64,000 nt of DNA from Rhodobacteraceae bacterium XHP0102. GTDB taxonomy: Bacteria; Pseudomonadota; Alphaproteobacteria; Rhodobacterales; Rhodobacteraceae. A model generated the notes under the pieces. It saw nothing but the letters and a program-made list of their open reading frames with translations, did not search any database and had not been told where the DNA came from. Below, piece by piece: positions 55,837-64,000 of the stretch (the stretch's first letter is position 1; each line of letters opens with the position of its first letter). The stretch covers positions 992,001 through 1,056,000 of the forward strand of contig JAOWLD010000001.1 of the NCBI GenBank assembly GCA_025751475.1, in the 5' to 3' direction. The translations under genes were made by a program, and so were the position numbers.

Positions 55837-55866
55837 TGCCCCAATCCATACGACACGGCGCAACTG

Positions 55867-56604
55867 TTACAGCATCGCCATGCCACCATTAACGTGCAAA
55901 GTCGACCCCGTAACATAGCCCGCCTCTTGGGACGCCAGATACAGCACCGCCGCCGCGATCTCCTCGGGTGTGCCCATGCGGCCTGCAGGGATTTTGACGT
56001 TGATGGCGGCTTTTTGATCTTCGTTCAGTTTGTCTGTCATCGGTGTCGCGATAAAGCCAGGCGCCACGCAATTCACCGTCACGCCACGGCTGGCCACCTC
56101 ATAGGCAAGGCTTTTGGACATCCCCACCATCCCTGCCTTGGCGGCGGCATAATTTCCCTGACCAGGATTGCCCGTGGCCCCCACAATCGAGCTGATATTG
56201 ATGATCCGCCCCCAACGAGATTTCATCATCCCGCGCAAAACCCCACGACACAGCCGCATGGTCGAGGTCAGATTGACCTCCAAAACTTGCGCCCATTCTT
56301 CATCCGACATTCGCATAAACAGATTGTCGCGCGTGATGCCTGCGTTATTCACCAGAATATCCACGGCCCCCATCGCCTCAACCGCTTGTTTCGGCAGGGC
56401 TTCGACCGCCTCAGCATCGGACAGGTTGCAGGGAAGAACATGGGTGCGCTCACCCAATTCAGCCGCGAGGGCCTCAAGCGGCTCCACCCGTGTGCCAGAC
56501 AGGGCAACCACCGCCCCTGCGCCATGCAACGCACGGGCAATATCCGCGCCAATGCCCCCAGATGCGCCTGTCACCAACGCAGATTTTCCTGTCAAATCAA
56601 ACAT
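55867..56604 (-). CDS. fabG: 3-oxoacyl-ACP reductase
   Basis: FabG reduces 3-oxoacyl-ACP with NADPH. The 245-residue SDR protein has TGASGGIGADIA, NNAGITRDNLFMRM, INISSIVGATGNPGQGNYAAAKAGMVG with the Ser-Tyr-Lys triad, and the C-terminal TGSTLHVNGGMAML. It starts 11 bases after fabD. Confidence 0.97.
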   Translation of the reverse strand: MFDLTGKSALVTGASGGIGADIARALHGAGAVVALSGTRVEPLEALAAELGERTHVLPCNLSDAEAVEALPKQAVEAMGAVDILVNNAGITRDNLFMRMSDEEWAQVLEVNLTSTMRLCRGVLRGMMKSRWGRIINISSIVGATGNPGQGNYAAAKAGMVGMSKSLAYEVASRGVTVNCVAPGFIATPMTDKLNEDQKAAINVKIPAGRMGTPEEIAAAVLYLASQEAGYVTGSTLHVNGGMAML

Positions 56605-56615
56605 AAAGCCTGTCC

Positions 56616-57548
56616 TTATCCCTTAAGCGCGGCAATATCCGCGGCCGTTCCAATTGATGTGGTCTCGATCTCGCGCGCAATCCGCTTGACCATGCCAGAC
56701 AGCGCCTTGCCTGCGCCAATCTCCCATGTGTTCCGCACGCCATTTTCCGCCATCCAGATCACGGACTCGCGCCAACGGACACGGCCTGTCACCTGTGTGA
56801 TCAGATTTTTGCGGATGGTGTCGGGATCATCGCTAGGGCTGGCCATAACATTCCCCACCAAAGGCACGGCAGGCGCGGCGAGCGGCACATCGGCCAGTGC
56901 TTCTGCCATCACATCGGCGGCAGGTTGCATCAGCGCACAATGAAATGGCGCTGACACGGGCAGCATCACGGCCCGCTTCGCCCCGCGCCCCTTGGCGATG
57001 TCAACCGCGCGCTCCACTGCCGCCGCATCGCCTGAAATCACAACTTGCGCGGGGTCGTTGTCATTTGCCGCTTGGCACACGGCTCCTTCTGCGGCCTCTG
57101 CGGCAACCTCCGCCACAGTGTCGAAATCCAGCCCCAAAATGGCGGCCATCGCGCCCTGTCCTTTGGGCGTTGCTTTCTGCATGGCATCGCCCCTGATCCG
57201 CAACAGCCGTGCTGTGTCCGCCACGGATAAGCTGCCCGCCGCACAAAGCGCGGAATATTCCCCCAAGGAATGACCCGCCACAAATTGCGCGTAATCTTTC
57301 AGCGCATAGCCTTCGTCTTCCAAGGCGCGAATTGCCGCAAGGGATGTGGCCATCAAGGCGGGCTGCGCATTTGCAGTCAGGGTCAATTCCTCAAGCGCGC
57401 CCTCCCAAATGAGGTGGGAAAGGTTCTGTCCCAAGGCCGCGTCCACCTCCTCAAACACTGCACGTGCGGATGCATAAGTCTGCGCAAGGTCGCGCCCCAT
57501 CCCGATGGTTTGCGCCCCTTGACCTGGAAAGATGAAAGCACGGCTCAT
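56616..57548 (-). CDS. fabD: Malonyl-CoA:ACP transacylase
   Basis: FabD loads malonyl onto ACP. The 310-residue protein begins MSRAFIFPGQGAQTIGMGRDLAQ and has the nucleophile Ser in VAGHSLGEYSALCAAG and the His of PVSAPFHCALM. QVTGRVRWRESVIWM and GAGKALSGMVKRI are near the end. The ATG at 57546-57548 is the family start. The upstream in-frame extension overlaps the leader and rpsF on the other strand. Confidence 0.97.
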   Translation of the reverse strand: MSRAFIFPGQGAQTIGMGRDLAQTYASARAVFEEVDAALGQNLSHLIWEGALEELTLTANAQPALMATSLAAIRALEDEGYALKDYAQFVAGHSLGEYSALCAAGSLSVADTARLLRIRGDAMQKATPKGQGAMAAILGLDFDTVAEVAAEAAEGAVCQAANDNDPAQVVISGDAAAVERAVDIAKGRGAKRAVMLPVSAPFHCALMQPAADVMAEALADVPLAAPAVPLVGNVMASPSDDPDTIRKNLITQVTGRVRWRESVIWMAENGVRNTWEIGAGKALSGMVKRIAREIETTSIGTAADIAALKG

Positions 57549-57668
57549 TTTGCCTCTCCCGCTTGTTTCTATCGGGCCATTCGCTACAAGATATAGGGGC
57601 GAAGAGCAATTCATAACCGAAAGGTTCTGCCGGGCTTGCGCCCGTGTTGCAACAATCTGCGCCAATGC

Positions 57669-57696
57669 TTGCACCGACAGGTCAGATGTGTATAAG
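57669..57696 (+). promoter_or_regulatory. Candidate rpsF promoter
   Basis: TTGCAC (57669-57674) and TATAAG (57691-57696) are 16 bases apart on the plus strand, about 110 bases before the rpsF ATG. Confidence 0.5.
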
Positions 57697-57703
57697 GCGC
57701 GTA

Positions 57704-57759
57704 TCTTTCGCCAAAATATTTGCAACGGCGTGATCCCTCGTGACTGATGGGGCGAAAGA
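57704..57759 (+). promoter_or_regulatory. Stem in the rpsF leader (candidate S6/S18 control element)
   Basis: TCTTTCGCC (57704-57712) and GGCGAAAGA (57751-57759) form a 9-base helix in the 5' UTR of the S6-S18-L9 operon. S6:S18 leaders are known in other bacteria. I could not match their consensus with confidence. Confidence 0.35.
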
Positions 57760-57806
57760 AGAATGCATCGGTCTTTGAAACGCGCCCGAACAGTATCGGA
57801 GTTCTC

Positions 57807-58163
57807 ATGCCCCTCTACGAGCATGTGATGATCTCGCGTCAGGATTTGTCCAACGCGCAGGCTGAAAGCTTGATCGAGCATTTCAGCACCATCCTTAAGG
57901 ACAATGGTGGTTCCGTGGTTGATACCGAATATTGGGGTATCAAGACCATGGCCTACAAAATCAACAAGAACCGTAAGGGCCATTATGCCTTCTTGCGCAG
58001 CGATGCCCCTTCGGCCGCCGTGCATGAGATGGAGCGCCTGATGCGCTTGCATGATGACGTGATGCGCGTTTTGACCATCAAGGTTGACGCCCACGAAGAA
58101 GGCCCCTCGGCACAAATGCAAAAGCGCGAAGAACGTGGCGAACGCCGCGAGCGCCGTCAGTAA
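57807..58163 (+). CDS. rpsF: 30S ribosomal protein S6
   Basis: This 118-residue protein begins MPLYEHVMISRQDLSNAQAE and has VVDTEYWGIKTMAYKINKNRKGHYAFLR. Its C-terminal tail is rich in Arg and Glu. S6 binds S18 on the small subunit platform. The ATG at 57807 has GGAG five bases before it. Confidence 0.97.
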   Translation: MPLYEHVMISRQDLSNAQAESLIEHFSTILKDNGGSVVDTEYWGIKTMAYKINKNRKGHYAFLRSDAPSAAVHEMERLMRLHDDVMRVLTIKVDAHEEGPSAQMQKREERGERRERRQ

Positions 58164-58181
58164 TCAGGGAAGGACAGAATC

Positions 58182-58409
58182 ATGGCAGCAAAACCTTTTT
58201 TCCGCCGCCGCAAATCCGACCCGTTTGACGGGGAAGACGCGCCAAAGATTGACTATAAAGATGTGCGCTTGCTTCAGCGCTATATCTCTGAACGTGGCAA
58301 GATCGTGCCTGCACGCATCACCGCCGTATCCGCAAAAAACCAGCGCAAGCTGGCACAGGCCATCAAGCGTGCCCGTTTCCTCGCGCTGTTGCCCTATGCA
58401 GTGAAGTAA
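58182..58409 (+). CDS. rpsR: 30S ribosomal protein S18
   Basis: This 75-residue protein has [51 protein letters not shown], the full S18 signature. It lies 18 bases after rpsF in the standard rpsF-rpsR-rplI order. Confidence 0.98.
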   Translation: MAAKPFFRRRKSDPFDGEDAPKIDYKDVRLLQRYISERGKIVPARITAVSAKNQRKLAQAIKRARFLALLPYAVK

Positions 58410-58421
58410 GGAGAAACCGAT

Positions 58422-59060
58422 ATGGATGTGATCCTTCTTGAACGCGTGGCCAAGCTTGGCCAGATGGGCGATGTGGTTACGGTAAAAGATGGCTATGCGC
58501 GCAACTTCTTGTTGCCACAGCGCAAAGCCATGCGTGCCAATGACAACAACCTCAAGGCTTTCGAGGCGCAAAAAGCACAGCTTGAAGCGCGCAATCTCGA
58601 AACCAAAAAAGAGGCCGAGGATTTGGCCGCTCGCCTTGCGGGGCAGCAATTCATCGTGATCCGTTCCGCGTCCGATTCTGGTGCGCTCTATGGCTCCGTC
58701 ACCACGCGTGACGCGGCTGATGCGGCCACTGCAGCGGGCTTTAGCGTGGATCGTAAGCAGGTCGCCTTGACCGCACCGATCAAAGAACTGGGCCTACACG
58801 TGGTCTCGGTTGTTTTGCACCCTGAGGTGGATTTGACCATCACCCTCAACGTGGCACGCTCGACCGAAGAGGCAGAATTGCAAGCTTCGGGCAAATCGAT
58901 TCAGGAATTGGCCGCTGAAGAAGAAGCAGCAGCCGAGTTTGAAATCGCTGAATTGTTTGATGATATCGGCGCCGCACAGCTCGATGATGATGAAGATGGC
59001 ATGGCCCCTGCCCCTGCGGCAGAGGCAGAGGCAAAGGAAGACGGCGAAGAAACCGCCTGA
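58422..59060 (+). CDS. rplI: 50S ribosomal protein L9 with acidic tail
   Basis: The 212-residue protein has the L9 start [33 protein letters not shown], the connecting helix, and the C-terminal domain ([29 protein letters not shown]). A tail of about 60 residues, rich in Glu, Asp and Ala, extends beyond the usual length of about 150. It closes the rpsF-rpsR-rplI operon and is followed by a terminator. Confidence 0.97.
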   Translation: MDVILLERVAKLGQMGDVVTVKDGYARNFLLPQRKAMRANDNNLKAFEAQKAQLEARNLETKKEAEDLAARLAGQQFIVIRSASDSGALYGSVTTRDAADAATAAGFSVDRKQVALTAPIKELGLHVVSVVLHPEVDLTITLNVARSTEEAELQASGKSIQELAAEEEAAAEFEIAELFDDIGAAQLDDDEDGMAPAPAAEAEAKEDGEETA

Positions 59061-59085
59061 TCTCATCGTGTCATTCGTGAAAACA

Positions 59086-59123
59086 AAAGAACCGCGCCCC
59101 GATCAAGGCGCGGTTCTTTCTTT
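59086..59123. terminator. Bidirectional terminator between rplI and the secreted protein gene
   Basis: AAAGAACCGCGCC and GGCGCGGTTCTTT flank an 8-base loop between two convergent genes. T-rich tracts follow on both strands. Confidence 0.85.
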
Positions 59124-59140
59124 GCATAAGTTGCGCCGCT

Positions 59141-60031
59141 TCAATTGGTCCACGTTTCCAATTCAAGCGATGCAGGGCAGCTGACCCCGTTATATGTGCC
59201 AAGCCACACATCGACCCGACCATTCAGGCTGGACGCCCCTGCGATATTCACCAACGGGTTGAGATTTCCGTTACTGTCATCGTCAAAGTACCACGTGCCA
59301 TCGGCGCCGTTGACCAACATCACCGTATCGCAGCTGCCCGTCACCTGTAGCTCCAGACGGTATCCCTGCATCTGGCTGAGATTAAAGGAAAACTGCGGCG
59401 CAGGCGTGAACCAGCCATGCCCAGGCAGGCCGCAGCCAGAAATATCGGTGCTGCCATAGGCAGAGGCGCTGAATGTGCTTGGGGTGTAAAGCTGCGGCCC
59501 GTTCAGATCATAGCTTGGTCCAGTCAGGCCTATGGTCGGGCAATTTCCCGCACTCGCAGGGGCTGCGGCATTCGCGGTCCATGTCTCGAATTCAATTGTG
59601 GCGGGGCAGTTTGACCCCAATGTGCCCACCCAGACATCAACCTGACCATTCAGCGCATCCTCCCCAGACAAGCGCAGCATGGGATCAAGATTTCCGTTGC
59701 TGTCATCATCGAAATGCCAAACGCCGTTGGCCGTGTTCACCAAAAGCGTGGCATCGCATTGGCTGTTCACCTGAATTTCCAGATCATAGCCCTGCATTCC
59801 CGACAAGTTCAGCGTATATTGCGGGCTGGCCGATGTAGAACCATTTCCCGCGATACCGCAATTGCCCAGCATCGCGCCGCCCGTGGCCGTGGTGGCAAAG
59901 CTTTGCGGGGAAAACAGTTGATCCCCTGTAAAGGCCAGACGCATCCCGCCTTTCTCGAATGTTGGGCAGGCGACCGCAGGGGCCGCGAAGATCATCATGA
60001 CCGCAAATGCGGCCCATATAAAACGTGTCAT
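59141..60031 (-). CDS. Secreted protein with two tandem repeats of unknown function
   Basis: This is a 296-residue protein with a signal peptide (MTRFIWAAFAVMMIFAAPAVA). It then has two homologous units of about 135 residues (about 22-155 and 160-296). Each unit has CP(T)..., a GNCGIAG / SGCGLPG turn, the pattern NLSxMQGYxLExQVxxxCDxxLLVN, W(H/Y)FDDDSNGNLxP, LNGxVDVW(V/L)GT and CPAxxExETW. The Asp-rich FDDDSNGNL loop may bind calcium. Paired cysteines suggest disulfides. I do not recognise a named family. It resembles in outline extracellular beta-sandwich (pre-peptidase-type) domains. Function unknown. Confidence 0.75.
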   Translation of the reverse strand: MTRFIWAAFAVMMIFAAPAVACPTFEKGGMRLAFTGDQLFSPQSFATTATGGAMLGNCGIAGNGSTSASPQYTLNLSGMQGYDLEIQVNSQCDATLLVNTANGVWHFDDDSNGNLDPMLRLSGEDALNGQVDVWVGTLGSNCPATIEFETWTANAAAPASAGNCPTIGLTGPSYDLNGPQLYTPSTFSASAYGSTDISGCGLPGHGWFTPAPQFSFNLSQMQGYRLELQVTGSCDTVMLVNGADGTWYFDDDSNGNLNPLVNIAGASSLNGRVDVWLGTYNGVSCPASLELETWTN

Positions 60032-60131
60032 GTCACAGTCCCTTTTGCGCCATAGAGGCGAGCCGAGCGCATACAACCATGCTGCGCCCCAACATCATCC
60101 AAGCTATGATCAGAAGCGGGCAATATCCATC

Positions 60132-60165
60132 AAAAAAGCCTCCAATCTTCATCGGAGGCTTTTTT
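60132..60165 (-). terminator. Intrinsic terminator after tig
   Basis: AAAAAAGCCTCC and GGAGGCTTTTTT flank a 10-base loop, 29 bases after the tig stop. The symmetry allows it to work on both strands. Confidence 0.85.
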
Positions 60166-60193
60166 CAATATTTTAAAAGTCAGATCAGAGAGA

Positions 60194-61519
60194 TCACTCT
60201 TCGTCCAAGGCCTCAACGGCTTTTTCCAACTTGGCTTTGGTGGTTTCCACCTCTTTGACATCGGCCTGCTCGAAAATAAAGTCCACGACCTTATCCTCAA
60301 ACAATGGCGCACGAAGCTGCTGCTGCGCCTGCTGATTCTTTTGAATAAATTCAAAGAAGGCGCGCTCTTGGCCAGGGTATTGACGCGCTTGGTTCATCAC
60401 CGCTTGGGTGAATTCCGCATCTGTCACCTGAACCTCGTTTTTCTGGCCCAGTTCCGCCAGAAGCAGGCCCAATTTCACGCGGCGCTCCGCCAGTTTCGTA
60501 TGTTCCTTGGTCGGTTTGATCTCGCCGTGATCGTGCCCCTGATGTTCGGGGTTTTCTTCATGCCACAATTGATGCGCGATTTGTGCGGCTTCTGCCTCAA
60601 CAAGGCTTGGGGGCAGATCGAATTTGATCTGTTTGTCCAACTGATCCAACAAGGCGCGCTTTGCCACTTGGCGCGCTGCGCCCGCATATTCCGCTTGCAA
60701 CCGTTCCGAGACTTGACCCTTCAACGCCTCAAGACTTTCTGCGCCATATTTCTTGGCCAGTTCATCATCAATCGCCGCGGGGGCCGCCTTTTTCACTTCT
60801 TTAATGGTGCAGTCAAATGTTGCCGCTTTGCCCGCCAAATGCTCTGCGCCATATTCAGCGGGGAAGGTGACCTCGACCAGCTTTTCATCACCCGCTTTTA
60901 CACCGATAAGCTGATCTTCAAACCCAGGGATGAAGCTGTTTGATCCAAGAACCAAGGGGTAATCTTCGGCAGAACCACCCTCGAAGGCTTCGCCATCAAC
61001 CTTGCCAACGAAATCAAAAACAACCTGATCGTCTTTCGCCGCCTTGCCTTTTTTGGTTTCATAATTCTGAGCGGTTTCTGCCAATTTGGCCAAGGTCTCG
61101 TCAATTTCTTTGTCAGTCGCAGGCACGACCATGCGCTCAAGCTTAAGCTTTTTGTAATCCACATCGGGGATCGCAGGCAGCGTTTCATAAGACATGGACA
61201 CGACCACGTCATCGCCTTCTTTCCAGTTCTCATTTACCATTTTCACTTCGGGCTGCATGGCGGGACGGTCGCCCGAGCTTTCAAGGTGGCTTTGCATCGC
61301 GCCATCAACGGCCTCTTGCATCGCTTCGCCCATAATCCGCGGGCCAAATTGCTTTTTCAGCAGCGCCATCGGCACTTTCCCTTTGCGAAAGCCTTTCATC
61401 TCGATTTCAGGCTGCGCTTCGATCAATTTCTCATTAACCTTGGCATCCAATTCCGCGCCCGTGATGGTGATCTCATAAGCGCGTTTCAGACCCTCGTTCA
61501 GGGTTTCGTTGACGTTCAT
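60194..61519 (-). CDS. tig: Trigger factor chaperone
   Basis: This 441-residue ribosome-bound chaperone and prolyl isomerase begins [19 protein letters not shown]. The ribosome-binding signature is [17 protein letters not shown]. The PPIase domain holds [23 protein letters not shown] and [18 protein letters not shown], and an all-helical C-terminal arm follows. The ATG at 61517-61519 has AGGAAA before it. The upstream frame is part of the leader. Confidence 0.97.
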   Translation of the reverse strand: MNVNETLNEGLKRAYEITITGAELDAKVNEKLIEAQPEIEMKGFRKGKVPMALLKKQFGPRIMGEAMQEAVDGAMQSHLESSGDRPAMQPEVKMVNENWKEGDDVVVSMSYETLPAIPDVDYKKLKLERMVVPATDKEIDETLAKLAETAQNYETKKGKAAKDDQVVFDFVGKVDGEAFEGGSAEDYPLVLGSNSFIPGFEDQLIGVKAGDEKLVEVTFPAEYGAEHLAGKAATFDCTIKEVKKAAPAAIDDELAKKYGAESLEALKGQVSERLQAEYAGAARQVAKRALLDQLDKQIKFDLPPSLVEAEAAQIAHQLWHEENPEHQGHDHGEIKPTKEHTKLAERRVKLGLLLAELGQKNEVQVTDAEFTQAVMNQARQYPGQERAFFEFIQKNQQAQQQLRAPLFEDKVVDFIFEQADVKEVETTKAKLEKAVEALDEE

Positions 61520-61583
61520 CTGCTTTCCTCGCAATCGAAAACGGCCACCGCCCTGTGGCGGCCCGCAAAAGGGAATTTGCGCC

Positions 61584-61612
61584 TTACTATTGACAGGCAA
61601 GAGGGCGTTCAA
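61584..61612 (-). promoter_or_regulatory. Candidate tig promoter
   Basis: TTGAAC (61607-61612) and TAGTAA (61584-61589) are 17 bases apart on the minus strand. A GGCC-rich hairpin (about 61541-61565) lies in the leader before the tig ATG. Confidence 0.5.
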
Positions 61613-61659
61613 CCCCGAAATGCGGGGTAAGGACCGCTTGGCCCCCGCATTCAGGCAAT

Positions 61660-62517
61660 TTAGCCCAAAATAACCTTCGGTTCAGCCATGCCTTTCACCT
61701 CAAGTCGCGCATGATAGAGCAGGCCTTGCTGCGCGTCAGGTTCATCCATGCCTTCTTGGGCCGAGGTCACATAGAGGTCTTGGAAATCTGCCCCCCCAAA
61801 CGCGGGGCAGCTTGAATGACGCCCATCAAGTGTGACCACACGATCAAGCCTGCCATCGGGCGCGTAGCGCGCGACACGGCCCCTGCCCCATTGCGCATTC
61901 CAAACATAGCCCTCAGCATCCACCACGGACCCATCAGGATTTAAATCTTCGCCCCGCAGATCCAGAAAGACAGAAATTGGCCCCTCGGGCCATCCTTCGT
62001 CATTCAGCCCGACCTGCATGATCTGCTGATCAGGGGTGGAGCAGAAATAGGCGATTTTGCCATCGGGCGAAAAGCATATCGAATTGGGGATGGTCACGGC
62101 GGCAAATAATTTGCGCAACTCGCCCTTGTAATAGCGGTAAATCGCGCCTGCCCCTTCCTCGAAGGCCTTGCCCATCGTGCCAATCCAAAATCCGCCCTGA
62201 TGATCCGCACGCCCATCATTGGAGCGTGTGACGGGGTTATCCGCCTCAAGATCACACAGCGGCGCACTGTCGCCTGTCTCAAGATCAAAGACAAACAGGG
62301 CCCGCTCCGAGGCAATGACAATCCGCGCCTCATCGACCCAACCCGCAGCGGAGACCAAATCTGGAAACACCCATTCACGCAGCGCGCCATCCTTCAGCGC
62401 GAACAGGGTTTTGTTCATGATATCAAACCACAGCAATTCCTCGCGCAACGGGTGCCACAGTGGCCCCTCACCCAAGAAATTTTGCCGTGTCGTAATCGCG
62501 CTTGCATGGACACCCAT
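61660..62517 (-). CDS. SMP-30/gluconolactonase family sugar-lactone lactonase
   Basis: This is a 285-residue six-bladed beta-propeller. Family motifs are [19 protein letters not shown] with the metal-binding Glu, [18 protein letters not shown] with the metal-binding Asn/Asp, and [42 protein letters not shown] and [13 protein letters not shown] follow. Members open gluconolactone, arabinonolactone or related sugar lactones. The gene beside it (alpha-ketoglutaric-semialdehyde-dehydrogenase-like) suggests a pentose or sugar-acid oxidation route. Confidence 0.9.
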   Translation of the reverse strand: MGVHASAITTRQNFLGEGPLWHPLREELLWFDIMNKTLFALKDGALREWVFPDLVSAAGWVDEARIVIASERALFVFDLETGDSAPLCDLEADNPVTRSNDGRADHQGGFWIGTMGKAFEEGAGAIYRYYKGELRKLFAAVTIPNSICFSPDGKIAYFCSTPDQQIMQVGLNDEGWPEGPISVFLDLRGEDLNPDGSVVDAEGYVWNAQWGRGRVARYAPDGRLDRVVTLDGRHSSCPAFGGADFQDLYVTSAQEGMDEPDAQQGLLYHARLEVKGMAEPKVILG

Positions 62518-62539
62518 GATGCAACCTCATCCTATTGCG

Positions 62540-64000
62540 TTACGGGGCCAATTCATTGGGCAACAGCCCCACAGGCATATTTTGATAACACACAGGCCGC
62601 AGATAGCGGCGAATGGCCAATGACCCCACCGATGTTGCGCCGAAATTGGTCGAGGCTGGATAAGGCCCGCCATGCACCATCGCATCGCAGACCTCGACCC
62701 CTGTGGGAAATCCATTGGCCAAAACGCGGCCCGCTTTGCGCTCTAGGATCGGCATCAGGCGCTGCGCATGGTCCAGATCGCTGTCATCCATATGCAAGGT
62801 GCAGGTCAACTGCCCCTCCAGGGCCAATGCAATCTCCCGCATCTCGTCAAAATCCTTGGCGCGCACCACCATGCCAACGGGGCCAAACACCTCATGGCTG
62901 AGTTCCACATTGGCCAGCCAATCCGCGCCGCTGACCTCGTATAAATAGGGGGCTGCGTTGCGCTTGTCGCACATCGTGCCAATCACCTCGCGCACGGCGC
63001 GATGCGCTGCGATTTTTTCAACCCCGCTGCGATAGGCCTCGGCAATGCCCGTGGTCAGCATCACCTGCGGCGCGGTGCTGGCCAAGGCTTCGCTTGCGGC
63101 GGTGACGAATGCATCGGCATCCGCCCCATCCATCACAACCGCAACGCCAGGATTGGTGCAAAACTGCCCAACCCCCATGGTCAGCGACCCCGCCCATGCC
63201 GTGCCAATCGCAGGCCCGCGTGCGGCCACTGCAGCAGGCATCAGGAACATCGGGTTCACACTGCCCAATTCGCCAAAAAACGGGATGGGGTTGGGGCGCG
63301 CGGCGCAGAGATCAAACAGCGCCCGCCCCCCCCTGAGCGAGCCTGTAAACCCAACCGCCGAGATCAGCGGGTGCTGCACCAAAGCGGCCCCCACCTCATG
63401 CGCGCCACCATGGACAAAGCTGAACACCCCATCAGGCATCCCGCAGGCGCGGATCGCGGCCAATATGGCCTCTGCGATGATTTCCCCTGTTCCTGGATGT
63501 GCCTCATGCGCCTTGACCACCACAGGGCACCCCGCCGCCAATGCGCTGGCGGTATCCCCGCCCGCCGTGGAAAAGGCCAAGGGGAAATTGGACGCCCCAA
63601 ACACCGCCACGGGTCCGACAGGCCGTTGCATCATCCGCAAATCGGGGCGCGGCAAAGGCGCGCGATCAGGCAGTGCTGCATCATGGCGCAGGTCAAGATA
63701 GGCTTCGGATTGGATATGCGCCGCGAACATTCGCAACTGGCCCGTGGTGCGTCCCCGCTCTCCCTCCAAACGGGCGGCGGGCAAGCCTGTTTCGGCCGTG
63801 CCAATCTCGGTGATCTGCGCGCCGCGCGCCTCGATCTCATCGGCGATCTGCGTCAGAAACGCCGCGCGGGATGCACGGGACGTGTAACCATACTCCCAAA
63901 AAGCGGCTTCTGCCGCTTGCACCGCCGCATCCACCAAAGCGGCATTTCCCTTGGAGACGGCATGACCCTCCCCCTCGAGGCGCGCCGCAGTAAAGTGATC
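62540..64000 (-). CDS. Aldehyde dehydrogenase, 2,5-dioxovalerate dehydrogenase-like, 5' end outside window
   Basis: The frame runs from the stop at 62540 to the window edge and stays open, so the N terminus is missing by a few tens of residues at most. It has ALDH motifs GPVAVFGASNFPLAFSTAGGD, VVVKAHEAHPGTGE, VGFTGSLRGGRAL, the general-base Glu in PFFGELGSVNP and the catalytic Cys in GVGQFCTNPGV. The AHPGTGE and GSLRGG patterns are typical of NADP alpha-ketoglutaric semialdehyde dehydrogenase, which ends non-phosphorylating pentose degradation. It is 22 bases upstream of the lactonase gene and probably in one operon. Confidence 0.9.
   Translation of the reverse strand, partial: DHFTAARLEGEGHAVSKGNAALVDAAVQAAEAAFWEYGYTSRASRAAFLTQIADEIEARGAQITEIGTAETGLPAARLEGERGRTTGQLRMFAAHIQSEAYLDLRHDAALPDRAPLPRPDLRMMQRPVGPVAVFGASNFPLAFSTAGGDTASALAAGCPVVVKAHEAHPGTGEIIAEAILAAIRACGMPDGVFSFVHGGAHEVGAALVQHPLISAVGFTGSLRGGRALFDLCAARPNPIPFFGELGSVNPMFLMPAAVAARGPAIGTAWAGSLTMGVGQFCTNPGVAVVMDGADADAFVTAASEALASTAPQVMLTTGIAEAYRSGVEKIAAHRAVREVIGTMCDKRNAAPYLYEVSGADWLANVELSHEVFGPVGMVVRAKDFDEMREIALALEGQLTCTLHMDDSDLDHAQRLMPILERKAGRVLANGFPTGVEVCDAMVHGGPYPASTNFGATSVGSLAIRRYLRPVCYQNMPVGLLPNELAP

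Overview
The window is a chromosomal segment of an alphaproteobacterium of the order Rhodobacterales, roughly 60% GC by eye. Three things support this: a complete Rhodobacter-type gene transfer agent (GTA) cluster, bchE-bchJ of bacteriochlorophyll synthesis with PpsR/CrtJ- and FnrL-like boxes, and Rhodobacterales-type housekeeping operons (rplU-rpmA-GNAT-obgE-proB-proA; fabD-fabG-acpP-fabF-mltG; phoR-pstSCAB-phoU-phoB). The organism is therefore probably phototrophic. The genus cannot be fixed from the sequence.

Layout. 1-2956: a penicillin-acylase-family enzyme (cut by the window start) behind a SYLF lipoprotein. 3074-4110: hemB with a PpsR-type box. 4178-8235: a small membrane protein and mfd. 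8232-10893: an overlapping operon bdhA / FrnE-like DsbA / Bcr-type exporter. 10960-11036: a candidate small RNA. 11149-12960: a solute-binding protein. 13136-13885: a DUF502 protein. 14018-15947: rpsB-tsf with a structured leader. 16189-17053: a LuxR-type regulator with no luxI in view and a lux-box-like palindrome at its 3' end. 17256-25245: the complete Pho sensing and uptake operon with tandem Pho boxes. 25420-25806: a pseudo-receiver-like protein transcribed divergently from phoR. 25803-32049: a PLP enzyme, proA, proB, obgE, GNAT, rpmA and rplU on the minus strand. 32348-34364: tRNA-Ser(CGA) and typA. 34401-35216: cysE. 35306-50269: the GTA cluster, with 18 uninterrupted genes from terS to a DUF2793 protein, all on the minus strand. 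50317-50436: an unusual GTA leader (operator-like palindrome, mini-ORF and intrinsic terminator). 50484-52774: bchE-bchJ. 52799-57548: the fatty-acid operon. 57669-59060: rpsF-rpsR-rplI. 59141-60031: a secreted two-repeat protein. 60194-61519: tig. 61660-64000: a sugar-lactone lactonase and an aldehyde dehydrogenase cut by the window end.

How the parts fit. hemB and bchE lie at the start and at a late step of tetrapyrrole synthesis, and both carry an exact TGT-N12-ACA palindrome, so a shared light/oxygen regulon is likely. The GTA genes overlap by 4 or 11 bases at most junctions, as expected for one translationally coupled transcript that packages host DNA into small tailed particles. The GTA lysis, spike, fibre and regulatory genes known from Rhodobacter capsulatus are not in this window.

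The least explained signals are the candidate small RNA, the GTA leader, the overlapping FnrL/PpsR sites of bchE, and the LuxR-linked palindrome. No gene-free stretch exceeds 300 bases. I saw no insertion sequence, CRISPR array, rRNA gene or integrase.
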